64,000 nucleotides of DNA from Hymenobacter lucidus (GTDB lineage: Bacteria > Bacteroidota > Bacteroidia > Cytophagales > Hymenobacteraceae): assembly GCF_020447265.1 (NCBI RefSeq), contig NZ_JAJADR010000005.1:310001-374000 (forward strand), written 5' to 3'. Shown one piece after another: positions 23,558 to 32,012 of this stretch (position 1 is its first letter; each line of letters begins with the position of its first letter). A program made the translations under genes and the position numbers. The notes beneath the pieces are model-generated. The model was not told where the DNA came from. It was given only the letters and a program-made list of their open reading frames with translations, and did not search any database.

Positions 23558-25909
23558 ATGTTCAGAAACTTACTGCTGGCCACTGGCCTGCTGGGGCTGA
23601 CGGCCGGACCGCTCCTCGCCCAGAGCACCAACTCCGGCACCGACAAATTCCAGCAGCTCGACCAGCTGCTGCCCACACCCAACTCGTTCCGGACGGCTTC
23701 CGGCGCCCCGGGTGCCGACTATTGGCAGCAGCGCGCCGACTACAACATTCGCGTGACGCTGGACGACAACAAGCAGGCTATTACTGGCTCCGAGGATATT
23801 ACCTACACCAACCTCTCGCCCGACGTGCTGACCTACCTCTGGGTGCAGCTCGACCAGAATATTCTCGACAAGAACTCCATTACCACCAGCACCCAGGTGG
23901 CGGAGGTGAAGGATAAGATGTCGTTTCAGGCCATGGACTACCTGATGCGTTCTGACTTCGACGGCGGCTTCAAGATTGAGTCGGTGACGATGAAGGGCGG
24001 CAAGGCCCTGAAGCACACCATCAACCACACCATGATGCGCATCGACCTGCCCACGCCCTTGCGGCCCAAGCAGGCCGTGACCTTCAGCGTGGCCTGGCAC
24101 TACAACATCAACGACCAGCTCAAATTAAGCCAGCGCAGCGGCTACGAGTTCTTCCCCGAGGATAAGAACTACCTCTACGAAATTGCCCAGTTTTACCCCC
24201 GCATGGCCGTCTACAACGACGTGCGCGGCTGGCAGCACAAGCAATTTCTGGGCAGTGGCGAATTCACGCTGCCTTTCGGCGACTACCGCGTGAGCATCAC
24301 GGCCCCCGCCGACCACGTGGTGGGCGCAACGGGCGTGCTCCAAAACCCCGAACAGGTGCTGAGCGCCACCCAGCGCAAGCGCCTGGCCCAGGCCCGGGGT
24401 GCCAAGAAGCCGGTGCTGATTGTAACCCAGATGGAAGCCGAGCGGGCTGAGCAGAAGCGCGTGCCGGGCACTAAAACCTGGACCTACGCCGCCAAAAACG
24501 TGCGCGACTTCGCCTGGGCCTCGTCCCGTAAGTTTATCTGGGATGCCATGGAAATTGAGCAGGCCGGCAGCCCGGTGCTCTGCATGAGCTACTACCCCAA
24601 GGAAGGCAACCCGCTGTGGGGCCAGTACTCGACGGAAGTGGTGGCCCACACCATCAAAACCTACTCCAAGCACACCATCGACTACGAATATCCGGTGGCC
24701 ATTTCGGTACACGGTCCGGTGGGCGGTATGGAATACCCGATGCTGTGCTTCAACGGCGGCCGGCCCGAGAAGGATGGCACCTACTCGGCCGAGCGGAAAT
24801 ACGGAATGATTTCGGTGATTATCCACGAAGTAGGCCACAACTTCTTCCCCATGATCATCAACTCCGACGAGCGGCAATGGTCGTGGATGGACGAGGGCCT
24901 GAACACCTTCGTGCAGTACCTCACCGAGCAGGAATGGGAGCGAAACTACCCCTCGCGCCGCGGTGAGCCGAAGAATATCGTGGAATACATGCGGACCGAT
25001 AAGAGCCTGCAAACCCCAATTATGACCAACTCGGAGTCGGTGCTGCAGTTTGGGCCCAACGCCTACGCCAAGCCCGCTACCGGCCTGAATATTCTGCGCG
25101 AAACGGTGATGGGCCGGGAGCTATTCGACCACGCCTTCAAAACCTACGCCCAGCGCTGGGCTTACAAGCACCCCGAGCCGGCCGACTTCTTCCGGACCAT
25201 GGAAGATGCCTCGGGCACCGACCTCGACTGGTTCTGGCGCGGCTGGTTCTACACCACCGACTACACCGACCTCAGCATCGAGAGCGTGAAGTGGTATACC
25301 GTAGACTCGAAAAACCCCGAAATCGAGAATGCCAAGACGCGCGAAATGCTCAACAGCGCGCCCCAGACCCTGAGCCAGCAGCGCAACCTGCAGGATATCA
25401 AAAAGACGCTGGTGGATGACAAGCCCGAGCTCAAGGACTTCTACAACAACTACGACCCCACCGCTACTACCGACGCCGACAAGGCCCGCTACCAGCAGTA
25501 CGTACAGTCGCTGAAGCCTGAGCAGCAAAGCCGCCTCAATGCCGGCCTGCACTTCTACGAGCTGGACCTGCGCAACATCGGCGGCCTCACCATGCCCGTC
25601 ATCGTGCAGATGACCTACGAGGATGGCAAGACTGAGCTAGTGAACATTCCGGCCGAAATCTGGCGCAAAAACAATGAGCGCGTCACTAAAGTCTTCATCA
25701 CGCCCAAGCCCGTGGTCAGCTTTGCCCTCGACCCTTACCTGGAGACGGCCGACACGGATATGAGCAACAACAGCTTTCCGCGCAAGCTGGCGCCCTCGCG
25801 CTTCGAGCTGTATCAGCAGCAGCAACAGGCCACGCCCAACCCCATGCAGCAGCAAAGCACCTCGCAGCAGGGCAAGCCCGGCGGTAGCAGCACCAGCGGC
25901 ACCAACTAA
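23558..25909 (+). CDS. Exported M1-family (gluzincin) metallopeptidase
   Basis: 783 residues from the ATG at 23558, which begins a clean signal peptide (MFRNLLLATGLLGLTAGPLLAQ). An N-terminal saddle-like beta domain (about 60-270) precedes the catalytic domain. The zinc motif HEVGH is at 423-427, and the third ligand Glu446 is in WSWMDEGLNTF, the spacing expected of M1 aminopeptidase-like enzymes. A GPVGGMEYPM motif (about 387-396) matches the substrate-binding GxMEN-type loop, although the residue after Glu is Tyr, not Asn. The C-terminus is Gln/Ser-rich low complexity. Periplasmic; probably trims peptides. Related Bacteroidota proteins are annotated simply as M1 family. Confidence 0.9.
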   Translation: MFRNLLLATGLLGLTAGPLLAQSTNSGTDKFQQLDQLLPTPNSFRTASGAPGADYWQQRADYNIRVTLDDNKQAITGSEDITYTNLSPDVLTYLWVQLDQNILDKNSITTSTQVAEVKDKMSFQAMDYLMRSDFDGGFKIESVTMKGGKALKHTINHTMMRIDLPTPLRPKQAVTFSVAWHYNINDQLKLSQRSGYEFFPEDKNYLYEIAQFYPRMAVYNDVRGWQHKQFLGSGEFTLPFGDYRVSITAPADHVVGATGVLQNPEQVLSATQRKRLAQARGAKKPVLIVTQMEAERAEQKRVPGTKTWTYAAKNVRDFAWASSRKFIWDAMEIEQAGSPVLCMSYYPKEGNPLWGQYSTEVVAHTIKTYSKHTIDYEYPVAISVHGPVGGMEYPMLCFNGGRPEKDGTYSAERKYGMISVIIHEVGHNFFPMIINSDERQWSWMDEGLNTFVQYLTEQEWERNYPSRRGEPKNIVEYMRTDKSLQTPIMTNSESVLQFGPNAYAKPATGLNILRETVMGRELFDHAFKTYAQRWAYKHPEPADFFRTMEDASGTDLDWFWRGWFYTTDYTDLSIESVKWYTVDSKNPEIENAKTREMLNSAPQTLSQQRNLQDIKKTLVDDKPELKDFYNNYDPTATTDADKARYQQYVQSLKPEQQSRLNAGLHFYELDLRNIGGLTMPVIVQMTYEDGKTELVNIPAEIWRKNNERVTKVFITPKPVVSFALDPYLETADTDMSNNSFPRKLAPSRFELYQQQQQATPNPMQQQSTSQQGKPGGSSTSGTN

Positions 25910-25926
25910 GCTACCTGTTTAAGTGA

Positions 25927-25960
25927 GAAAAAGCCCGGAGGAAAACCTCTGGGCTTTTTC
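25927..25960 (+). terminator. Rho-independent terminator
   Basis: Stem GAAAAAGCCCGGAGG / CCTCTGGGCTTTTTC with an AAAA loop, 17 bp after the peptidase stop; one G-T pair in the stem. Confidence 0.88.
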
Positions 25961-26044
25961 GTTTTCCGGGTGCAACCATTAGCGGCGCTACCGCCTCATA
26001 AAGAGGACTGTTATTCAACTCCCGCCCTAAAAACCGACTGCGCT

Positions 26045-26458
26045 ATGCGACACTTTTTACCCGCCGTTACCTTATTCACCCTGCTGGCGCTGCCCGGCTG
26101 CAACGTGGAGGGCTGCATCGACGAGGAGCCCACGCCGGCCTGCTACTCCGGCAAGGTAGTAGGCGCCGCCTGCATGGACGGCCTGCTGATTGAAGTCGAC
26201 AGCCAATACGCCATTGGCAAACCTCACGGCCAGCACACCAACCTGGTGGCCGCCGTGAATCTGGTGCAGTCGTCCAATCCCGAGCTGGTTGTGGATGGCC
26301 AGACCTTCAAGGAAGGCCAGACCATTAGCTTCACCTACGTCGTCAGCTCAAAAGCCCGGGAAGCCATGTGCCCCCAAAACACGGTGCCGCTGCCCGTTCC
26401 GCACCTGGTGCTGAGCAACGTGGGCACTACCGCCTGCCCCACGTCAGCCAGCCGCTAG
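26045..26458 (+). CDS. Small lipoprotein of unknown function
   Basis: 137 residues from the ATG at 26045. A lipoprotein signal MRHFLPAVTLFTLLALPGC has its lipidated Cys at 19. Five further Cys follow (GCIDEEPTPACYSG, AACMDG, AMCPQN, TACPTS), which could form disulfides in the periplasm. The central part (QTFKEGQTISFTYVVSS) suggests a small beta-barrel such as an OB or copper-resistance-like fold, but I recognise no family. Directly followed by a 50-bp perfect palindrome. Confidence 0.75.
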   Translation: MRHFLPAVTLFTLLALPGCNVEGCIDEEPTPACYSGKVVGAACMDGLLIEVDSQYAIGKPHGQHTNLVAAVNLVQSSNPELVVDGQTFKEGQTISFTYVVSSKAREAMCPQNTVPLPVPHLVLSNVGTTACPTSASR

Positions 26459-26464
26459 CAAAGT

Positions 26465-26514
26465 GTCACAGCGTATGGTTTTACAACATATGTTGTAAAA
26501 CCATACGCTGTGAC
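26465..26514. repeat. 50-bp perfect palindrome without a loop
   Basis: The left half, GTCACAGCGTATGGTTTT plus ACAACAT (26465-26489), is repeated as its exact complement at 26490-26514 with no spacer. It begins 7 bp after the lipoprotein stop. It could act as a terminator, but there is no T tract and the zero spacer is unusual. Confidence 0.9.
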
Positions 26515-26574
26515 TCACCGGCCGCACCACGGCCGCTACTTTGGCTTCACTCATTCACTCGATTCTGCACAACG

Positions 26575-26604
26575 AAAAGCCCGGGCTCACCACTTCGGGC
26601 TTTT
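26575..26604 (+). terminator. Candidate terminator
   Basis: AAAAGCCCG / CGGGCTTTT hairpin between the two lipoprotein genes, T-rich on the right. Confidence 0.75.
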
Positions 26605-26644
26605 GCCGTATGTTCGGCTCGTTCTTTTTATAGCCCGCTACTGC

Positions 26645-27325
26645 ATGCTTACTCTGCGCTACGCCGCCCTTTTGCCGCTTGCTCTCACTACCCTCGGCGT
26701 CTTTACCAGCTGCCAGGATAACACGGCGCCTGCCTCCGTGATGGTTTCGCCGGCCGCCGAGGCGGCCGCGCCAGCGCCTGAAATAGCAGCAAGTTACAGC
26801 TCGGTGCAGCAGCTACTGGCGCTGTATCCGGTGTATCCGCTGCCGCTGCGGCTCTCCACCACGGAGCTCGACGAAAACTCGACCAGCAAGCCCACGCTGG
26901 TGCAGGGCCGGCCGGTGCCGGAGCCACTGCTGGCTCTTTTCGGCCAGGCTGTTCAGCAGAGTGAAGGCAACGGCGTATTTGCGCTGGCTCGGCTCGACTT
27001 ACCGGATCGGAAGGTGGGCCTGCTCACGCGCATGCCGGGCGAGTATGCTTCCACCCGCATCAAGCTCCTGGTTCTGGACCCACCGTCGGGCCGCATTCTT
27101 GACGAGTGCGAAGTGGCCGAAACCTTTGGCGACGCCGGCGACGCCTACATCCGCACCTCTACCATCAGCCGCGACGCGAAGAAACAGTTGCTCATCACCA
27201 TTGATCAGCAGCACTGCTCGCCCACCGACTCCACGATGGAACACATTACTTGCTCCGACTCGGTGCTCACCTACCAGCTGCGCGACAGTCATTTCCAGGT
27301 GATGAGACGCCGGGCAAAGCCGTAA
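26645..27325 (+). CDS. Lipoprotein of unknown function
   Basis: 226 residues from the ATG at 26645. The upstream open frame runs through the terminator and is rejected. Lipoprotein signal MLTLRYAALLPLALTTLGVFTSC, lipidated Cys at 23, followed by an Ala/Pro-rich linker to about residue 50. The mature domain includes LLALYPVYPLPLRLSTTELDE, FALARLDLPDRKVGLLTRMPG, TRIKLLVLDPPSGRILDECEVAE and SRDAKKQLLITIDQQ. The repeated beta strands suggest a propeller-like or lipocalin-like fold, but no family is recognised. Its own hairpin terminator follows. Confidence 0.75.
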   Translation: MLTLRYAALLPLALTTLGVFTSCQDNTAPASVMVSPAAEAAAPAPEIAASYSSVQQLLALYPVYPLPLRLSTTELDENSTSKPTLVQGRPVPEPLLALFGQAVQQSEGNGVFALARLDLPDRKVGLLTRMPGEYASTRIKLLVLDPPSGRILDECEVAETFGDAGDAYIRTSTISRDAKKQLLITIDQQHCSPTDSTMEHITCSDSVLTYQLRDSHFQVMRRRAKP

Positions 27326-27335
27326 GAAGGTAGGA

Positions 27336-27370
27336 CCACGGCCAACCGTATCCGTGGCTGGCCGTTTTTT
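27336..27370 (+). terminator. Rho-independent terminator
   Basis: ACGGCCA (27338-27344) pairs with TGGCCGT (27359-27365), followed directly by a run of T. Confidence 0.75.
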
Positions 27371-27430
27371 CGGGTGCTTACACATCCGGCTACTTCTTCA
27401 TTTTTGCCGTGCCGTCCACCGGAATTCCGG

Positions 27431-27438
27431 TAGCTTTG
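27431..27438 (+). promoter_or_regulatory. Candidate -7 box TAGCTTTG
   Basis: Exact TAnnTTTG, 25 bp before the ATG at 27464. A TTTG lies at 27403-27406, slightly farther than the ideal -33 spacing. Confidence 0.45.
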
Positions 27439-27463
27439 GTCCCTTTGCCTCACCACACTACGC

Positions 27464-28093
27464 ATGTCCGAGTATCCGCAAATACAAGCCGATAACGCCC
27501 TCAGCCAGATCTGGTTTAAGCCCAAGCGCACCTTAGCGTTTCTGCTCGCCAACCACCCCGACAAATACGTGTTGCCCCTGTTGGTACTTGGCGGCATCAC
27601 CCGGGCCATCGACCGAGCCTCGATGAAAGACATGGGCGACAAAATGTCGACGGCCACTATTCTGCTGACAGCTGTACTCGGCGGCGGGCTTTTTGGGTGG
27701 CTATCGTATTACCTCTACGCCTGGCTGCTCAGCACCACGGGCCGCTGGCTGCAGGGCACAGCCTCCTCCCACAAGTTCCGGACGGTTATTGCCTGGGCCC
27801 TGGTGCCTTCCGTGGTTTCGCTGGCTCTGGTGCTGCCCGAAGTAGTTGTGTTTGGCGAAGACCTCTTTAAAAGTGAGCCCGAAAACACTTCCCACTTCAA
27901 CAATATCATGTGGGGCGTAGTAAGCCTGCTGCAGGCCACGCTGGGCATCTGGACTATCGTTATTCTGGTCAAAGGCACGGCGCTGGTCCAGAATTTTACA
28001 ACCGGCAAGGCTATTCTGAACCTCATTCTGCCGGGGCTGGTCGTTTTCGCCCCGTTCATGCTGCTGCTCCTGCTTATCGAGGCATTTCGCTAA
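27464..28093 (+). CDS. YIP1-family membrane protein
   Basis: 209 residues with an N-terminal amphipathic region (QIWFKPKRTLAFLLANHPDKYV) followed by five membrane helices: YVLPLLVLGGITRAI, LLTAVLGGGLFGWLSYYLYAWLL, TVIAWALVPSVVSLALVLP, IMWGVVSLLQATLGIWTIVILV and ILNLILPGLVVFAPFMLLLL. This order and the WFKPKxT start fit the bacterial YIP1 domain family. The role of these proteins in bacteria is not known. It is 21 bp upstream of the cupin gene, so the two are probably co-transcribed. Confidence 0.8.
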   Translation: MSEYPQIQADNALSQIWFKPKRTLAFLLANHPDKYVLPLLVLGGITRAIDRASMKDMGDKMSTATILLTAVLGGGLFGWLSYYLYAWLLSTTGRWLQGTASSHKFRTVIAWALVPSVVSLALVLPEVVVFGEDLFKSEPENTSHFNNIMWGVVSLLQATLGIWTIVILVKGTALVQNFTTGKAILNLILPGLVVFAPFMLLLLLIEAFR

Positions 28094-28114
28094 ATCCAGC
28101 TCATATCCACCGCC

Positions 28115-28462
28115 ATGCTTACAACCACCATTCCGTTCCAGGTCACCGACTGGGCTATGATTCCGGCCACCGAGCACCCCGGCGAAACGGGCGTGGCCCA
28201 TTGGCGCACCTTGCAGCTGGGCAGCCTGCGCGTGCGTATGGTGGAATATTCGGCCGGCTATAAAGCCGACCACTGGTGCCAGAAAGGCCATTTGCTGTTC
28301 GTAACCGAAGGCGAGCTGCTAACCGAACTGACCGACGGCCAGACGTTCCGCATGACCTCGGGCATGTCATACGAGGTATCCGACGAGCTGAGTTCCCACC
28401 GTTCCTCTACCGAACACGGGGCCAAGCTGATTATCGTGGACGGCGGGTTTCTGGCCGGGTAA
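28115..28462 (+). CDS. DHCW-motif cupin-fold protein
   Basis: 115 residues forming a single cupin barrel. The segment YKADHWCQKGHLLFVTEGEL holds the DHWC motif and the cupin His, then GELLTELTDGQTFRMTSGMSYEVSD and the end SSTEHGAKLIIVDGG. This small family is known by its DHxC motif. The residues would bind one metal ion, but the reaction is unknown. No export signal. Second gene of a pair with the YIP1-like gene. Confidence 0.82.
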   Translation: MLTTTIPFQVTDWAMIPATEHPGETGVAHWRTLQLGSLRVRMVEYSAGYKADHWCQKGHLLFVTEGELLTELTDGQTFRMTSGMSYEVSDELSSHRSSTEHGAKLIIVDGGFLAG

Positions 28463-28535
28463 ATCTGCACCCTCATATTCCTCTTCACGCTGTTACCTGG
28501 CCGGCAGAGCCCTCCCATTTTTCACACGAAGCCGA

Positions 28536-28589
28536 TTGTGACGATTCGCATTGTGACGGTTTATTTCGTCACAATGCGAATCGTCACAA
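28536..28589. repeat. Perfect 23-bp inverted repeat built from TTGTGACG
   Basis: Left arm 28536-28558, an 8-bp loop GTTTATTT, right arm 28567-28589, no mismatch. Each arm holds two copies of TTGTGACG separated by ATTCGCA. It lies between two plus-strand genes and may be a terminator or an operator. Confidence 0.88.
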
Positions 28590-28643
28590 CCCCAAGCGGA
28601 GCCGAATCCTGTATATTGAGGCCGACACCAATCCATATTTATC

Positions 28644-29018
28644 ATGGGACTTCTCGACGGCCTGCTGGGCAATGCTTCCGAAAACGACGCGCAGGAACTC
28701 CAGCAGGAGCTCACGCAGCTACTAGCCACCGGCGAACGGGTGGAAAAGGCCTACGCCATCATCCGTGACCAGATCATCTTCACCAACAAGCGCCTGATTC
28801 TGGTAGACAAGCAGGGCGTAACGGGCAAAAAGCGGGAAATCCTGAGCGTGCCCTACCGCAGCATCGAGCGGTTTTCGATGGAAACCACCGGCCACTTCGA
28901 CCTCGACGCCGAGCTCAAAATATGGGTCCGGGGCCAGACCGAGCCCATCAGCAAGCCCTTCCGCGACGACCGCAGCATCCACGACATCTGCCGCGCCCTG
29001 GCCGAGTACGCGCTGTAG
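28644..29018 (+). CDS. PH-domain protein (YvbH/bPH-like)
   Basis: 124 residues. A helical N-terminus (LLDGLLGNASENDAQELQQEL) precedes one bacterial PH domain: VEKAYAIIRDQIIFTNKRLILVDKQG, REILSVPYRSIERFSMETTG, LDAELKIWVRG, and a final helix RSIHDICRALAEYAL. Small bacterial PH-domain proteins of this length are common and form ring oligomers in known structures. Function unknown, no membrane segment. The gene ends inside the left arm of the inverted-repeat element at 29016-29220. Confidence 0.88.
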   Translation: MGLLDGLLGNASENDAQELQQELTQLLATGERVEKAYAIIRDQIIFTNKRLILVDKQGVTGKKREILSVPYRSIERFSMETTGHFDLDAELKIWVRGQTEPISKPFRDDRSIHDICRALAEYAL

Positions 29019-29220
29019 GTGAAGTTGTGAAATTGTGTCATTGCGAGGTGTAAGCCGAAGCCATCCGTCCGCTGCGCAGTACGCCTCGCCCTTTTACCAG
29101 AAAGCCCTTTCCCGTTAGCAACGGAAAAGGGCTTTTCACTTAAGGATGTTTAGTACATTTCAGAGGACGGATTGCTTCGTACCTCGCAATGACACAACTT
29201 CACAAACTCACCATTTCACC
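29016..29220. repeat. MITE-like inverted-repeat element
   Basis: Long imperfect inverted repeat. The left arm (about 29017-29071) includes TTGTGTCATTGCGAGGT and ends near CATCCGTCC. The right arm (about 29162-29219) is its complement with a few differences and gaps. A terminator-like hairpin (29101-29136) sits in the middle. It fills the whole gap between two convergent genes and even contributes the last codon of the left one. Same family as the elements near 12818 and 52671. Confidence 0.7.
29101..29136. terminator. Bidirectional terminator hairpin
   Basis: AAAGCCCTTT(C)CCGTT pairs with AACGGAAAAGGGCTTT around a short loop, with one mismatch. It serves the convergent PH-domain and NDH-2-like genes. 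Confidence 0.75.
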
Positions 29221-29221
29221 T

Positions 29222-30598
29222 TTATGCCGCCGGGGTCTGGATGGCGGGCGGGGTGGGATTGTATTGCGGGGTGCCGGTGTTGTGCTCAGCTTTTTTCTTG
29301 CCCTGGTCGTCTTTCACGTCGCGGCGGCTGAAAGGGCGGATGATGAGGCGCAGGGCTTGGTCGGAGCTGAAGTAGCTGAAGGCCCAGTCGACGAAGGCCA
29401 CCACTTTGTTGCGGAAGCCGACGAGCGTCATCAGGTGCACGAAGAGCCAGGTGAGCCAGCCGAAGAAGCCGCTGAAATGCACGTCCTTCGGCAAGTCCAC
29501 CACGGCCTTATTGCGGCTCACAATGGCCATTACGCCCTTGTTCTTGTACACAAAATTCACCGGTTCCTGCCCTTTAAGCAGGCGCTGCAGGTTGTCGGCC
29601 AGGTGCTCGGCCTGCTGCTGGGCCACGGGTGCCAGCATGGGCAGGCCGCGCGGCATCTCGTCGGTTACCATGTTGGCCACGTCGCCGATGGCAAACACGT
29701 TGGTCAAGCCCTGCACCTGGTTCCACTGGTTCACGGTGATGCGCTTGTTGCGGGCCACGATTTCGGGCGGCAGGCCGGGCACTTCCGCCCCATTCACGCC
29801 AGCGGCCCAGATCAGGTTTTCGGTCGGAATAAACTCGGTTTCGGAGTAGTAGGCCCGGCAGTTCTCGTAGCCTTTGATGTGGGTATTGAGCCGCACCTGC
29901 ACGCCCAGCTCGTTCATGTAGCGCATAGCATCCTGCTGCGACTTCACCGACATCGGCCCCAGCAGCTCGGCCCCAGCTTCCACCAGGATGATCTGCATCT
30001 TGCTCAGATCCAGCTCGGGGTAGTCCTTGGGCAGTACGTGCTTGCGCATTTCGGCCAAGGAGCCGCTGATTTCGACACCTGTGGGGCCGCCACCTACTAC
30101 TACGATGTTCATCAGGGCCTGCTTTTCCTCGGGATTTTCGGTGAGCAGGGCCTTCTCGAAGTTCTGGAAAATGAAGCTGCGCAGGTTCAGCGCATTCGGA
30201 ATGCTCTTGATCTGCATGGCATTCTTCTCCAGGCTTTCGATGCCGAAGAAGTTGGTGAGCGAGCCAGTAGATAGCACCAGATAGTCGTAGCGAATGTCGC
30301 CCACACTGGTGTGTAGCGTGTTGCCGGCCGTATTGATGCGCTGTACGTCGGCCATACGGAAGAAGAAATTCTTCTGGCCCGCGAAAATCTTGCGGATCGG
30401 GTAGGCAATGCTGTCGGCCTCCAGCGCGCCGGTGGCTACCTGGTAGAGCAGAGGCTGAAAGTTGTGGTAGTTGTTGCGGTCGACGACGACCACCTGCACC
30501 GGTGCGTCGCGCAGGGCCTTGGCCAGGCGCAGGCCCCCGAAGCCGCACCCCACGATAACCACGCGGGGCTGAGTAGAAACCGGAAGATTGGTATCCAT
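29222..30598 (-). CDS. Type II NADH dehydrogenase-like FAD oxidoreductase
   Basis: 458 residues from the ATG at 30598 (MDTNLPVSTQPR); the longer start at 30625 adds only nine residues. The FAD-binding motif VVIVGCGFGGLRLAKAL is near the N-terminus and a second, NADH-binding Rossmann motif VVVGGGPTGVEISGSLAEM is near 170-190. NVFAIGDVANM near 310 is the second FAD motif, and a hydrophobic C-terminal part (FFGWLTWLFVHLMTLVGF) would seat it on the membrane. This fits NDH-2, which passes electrons from NADH to quinone without pumping protons. The same window also encodes proton-pumping complex I, so the organism can choose between the two entry points. Confidence 0.88.
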   Translation of the reverse strand: MDTNLPVSTQPRVVIVGCGFGGLRLAKALRDAPVQVVVVDRNNYHNFQPLLYQVATGALEADSIAYPIRKIFAGQKNFFFRMADVQRINTAGNTLHTSVGDIRYDYLVLSTGSLTNFFGIESLEKNAMQIKSIPNALNLRSFIFQNFEKALLTENPEEKQALMNIVVVGGGPTGVEISGSLAEMRKHVLPKDYPELDLSKMQIILVEAGAELLGPMSVKSQQDAMRYMNELGVQVRLNTHIKGYENCRAYYSETEFIPTENLIWAAGVNGAEVPGLPPEIVARNKRITVNQWNQVQGLTNVFAIGDVANMVTDEMPRGLPMLAPVAQQQAEHLADNLQRLLKGQEPVNFVYKNKGVMAIVSRNKAVVDLPKDVHFSGFFGWLTWLFVHLMTLVGFRNKVVAFVDWAFSYFSSDQALRLIIRPFSRRDVKDDQGKKKAEHNTGTPQYNPTPPAIQTPAA

Positions 30599-30732
30599 AG
30601 AAGTTTGCTGAAAGGAACGAGCCAAGGTAACCGCTTTTATATAGCGGCCGCGGCATCATAGGCCTTTACCCGAAAACCGGCTTTCTGGTTACCGTTCTGC
30701 TTGTTTATACGCTTGGCCTAACTGGTTAAAAG

Positions 30733-30764
30733 ACAGAAAGCCCGCATTTCGGCGGGCTTTCTGT
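30733..30764 (-). terminator. Rho-independent terminator
   Basis: Perfect 13-bp stem ACAGAAAGCCCGC with a 6-nt loop. It is 17 bp past the stop of the minus gene at 30782. Confidence 0.85.
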
Positions 30765-30781
30765 GACAGTGTGCTTCGTCG

Positions 30782-31471
30782 TTAATAATCGGTGCCTTCC
30801 TTCTTCTTGAATTCGCCCTGCTTGATCTGGTTGATGAGCTGCAGCCAGCTGAAGGGGTTTAACAGCGGGTTGTTGGTTTGGGGCGTGGGCGCGGTGCCCA
30901 TGCGCCGGTCTTGGCTGTACTGCTGGTTTTGCATCGTTTGGCGGTAGTTGCCCATGCTGGTTACCGGCGCGTTGTTGAAGATGCGGCGCAGAATCTGCTC
31001 GTTGAGGTTGTCGGCCACGCTCGAGCCACGCTCCTTGGGCAGCTTCAACGCCAGGAAAGCACGCTTAAACTCCTTTTCGGTGGCGTAGGGGAAGATGCGG
31101 ACTTCGGGCAGAATGGTGGCGTCTTCCTTGAGCTGCACAATCACCGAGTAGCTCTGCCGCTGGTAGTCGCCGGGAATCACGACCGTCTGGTTTCGGTAGC
31201 CCAGGGAGCGAATCACGATACTGTCGCCGGTAAGCACGGGCAGCGAAAAGTAGCCGTAGGCGTTGGTAGCGGTGCCGCGGCCGGCTTTGGGCACAAACAC
31301 GGTGGCCCCGGGCACGCCCAGCAGCGAGTCGCCGGTGGCAATGATACCGGTGAACTGCACCACGCGGCGCTGGCCCTGGGCGCGCACCAGCGAAGGGCTA
31401 AACCCGACGAGCACGACAACGACCAGCACTAGCGCCAGCCACCAGGAAGAATTTCGAACACGAACAGACAT
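30782..31471 (-). CDS. Exported carboxypeptidase-regulatory-like domain protein
   Basis: 229 residues. The signal peptide MSVRVRNSSWWLALVLVVVVLVGFSPSLVRAQ precedes one CarboxypepD_reg-like domain (about 38-125): FTGIIATGDSLLGVPGATVFV, GTATNAYGYFSLPVLTGDSIVI and RSLGYRNQTVVIPG. The C-terminal part is basic and Gln-rich and unlike known families. Such domains usually start TonB-dependent receptors, but no beta-barrel follows here, so this is a stand-alone periplasmic form seen widely in Bacteroidota. Role unknown. Confidence 0.8.
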   Translation of the reverse strand: MSVRVRNSSWWLALVLVVVVLVGFSPSLVRAQGQRRVVQFTGIIATGDSLLGVPGATVFVPKAGRGTATNAYGYFSLPVLTGDSIVIRSLGYRNQTVVIPGDYQRQSYSVIVQLKEDATILPEVRIFPYATEKEFKRAFLALKLPKERGSSVADNLNEQILRRIFNNAPVTSMGNYRQTMQNQQYSQDRRMGTAPTPQTNNPLLNPFSWLQLINQIKQGEFKKKEGTDY

Positions 31472-31503
31472 AGAGGAAATTACAGACTACAATAATACGG
31501 CTC

Positions 31504-31537
31504 TTTGAGGGTGTAAGCCCGGCAAGGTGTAAATTTG
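31504..31537 (+). promoter_or_regulatory. Promoter of the ArsR gene (TTTG-N22-TAAATTTG)
   Basis: -33 TTTG at 31504-31507 and -7 TAAATTTG at 31530-31537, 22 bp apart, the Bacteroidota sigma-A pattern. The sequence GTGTAA occurs twice inside (31511 and 31527) and could be an operator half-site for autoregulation. Confidence 0.6.
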
Positions 31538-31581
31538 TTCCCGCCCCGGCCCCGCGGCTCCCTTCGCCATTCCGACAAAAG

Positions 31582-31971
31582 ATGCGCCTTAAACACTTCA
31601 ACGTTGCATTTGGTCAGCAACTATTCAAGGCTTTCGGCGACGAGTCGCGGGTGCGCATCCTGCATTTGCTCTGGCGCAACCAGGAAATGTGCATTTCCGA
31701 CCTGGAACAGGTGCTCGACTTCACCCAAACCAAAACCTCGCGCCAGTTATTATATCTGAAAAACGCGGGGCTGGTGAATTTCCGGCGACTCGACAACTGG
31801 GCGTTTTACTTTCTCAAGGATGAAGCCGCCGACCTGGTGCAACAGCTGTTGGCCTTCATGGAGAAAGACGCCCAGCTCGTGCGCGACCAGCAGATTTACC
31901 AGACGCTGTGGTCGAACCGGGAGCTGGCCGCGTACAAGCTCCAAAACCGCCGCTGGACCGGCATGGCCTGA
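31582..31971 (+). CDS. ArsR/SmtB-family winged-helix regulator
   Basis: 129 residues. The winged helix-turn-helix is plain: LFKAFGDESRVRILHLLWRN, then ISDLEQVLDFTQTKTSRQLLYLKNAGLV (recognition helix) and the wing NFRRLDNWAFYFLKD. The C-terminal helix carries the dimer contact. The ELCVC metal motif of ArsR is replaced by EMCISDL with one Cys, so metal sensing is doubtful. It heads a three-gene unit with the ferredoxin-like and YjjG-like genes (spacing 41 and 11 bp). Confidence 0.85.
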   Translation: MRLKHFNVAFGQQLFKAFGDESRVRILHLLWRNQEMCISDLEQVLDFTQTKTSRQLLYLKNAGLVNFRRLDNWAFYFLKDEAADLVQQLLAFMEKDAQLVRDQQIYQTLWSNRELAAYKLQNRRWTGMA

Positions 31972-32012
31972 GTAGGCCGCGTCCGGTGGCTTTGCCCCCT
32001 AGCCGTTACCGT

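Noticed and set aside
29189..30274. 361-codon plus-strand frame opposite the NDH-2-like gene
   Set aside because: Antisense of a clearly assigned FAD/NADH oxidoreductase; starts inside the inverted-repeat element.
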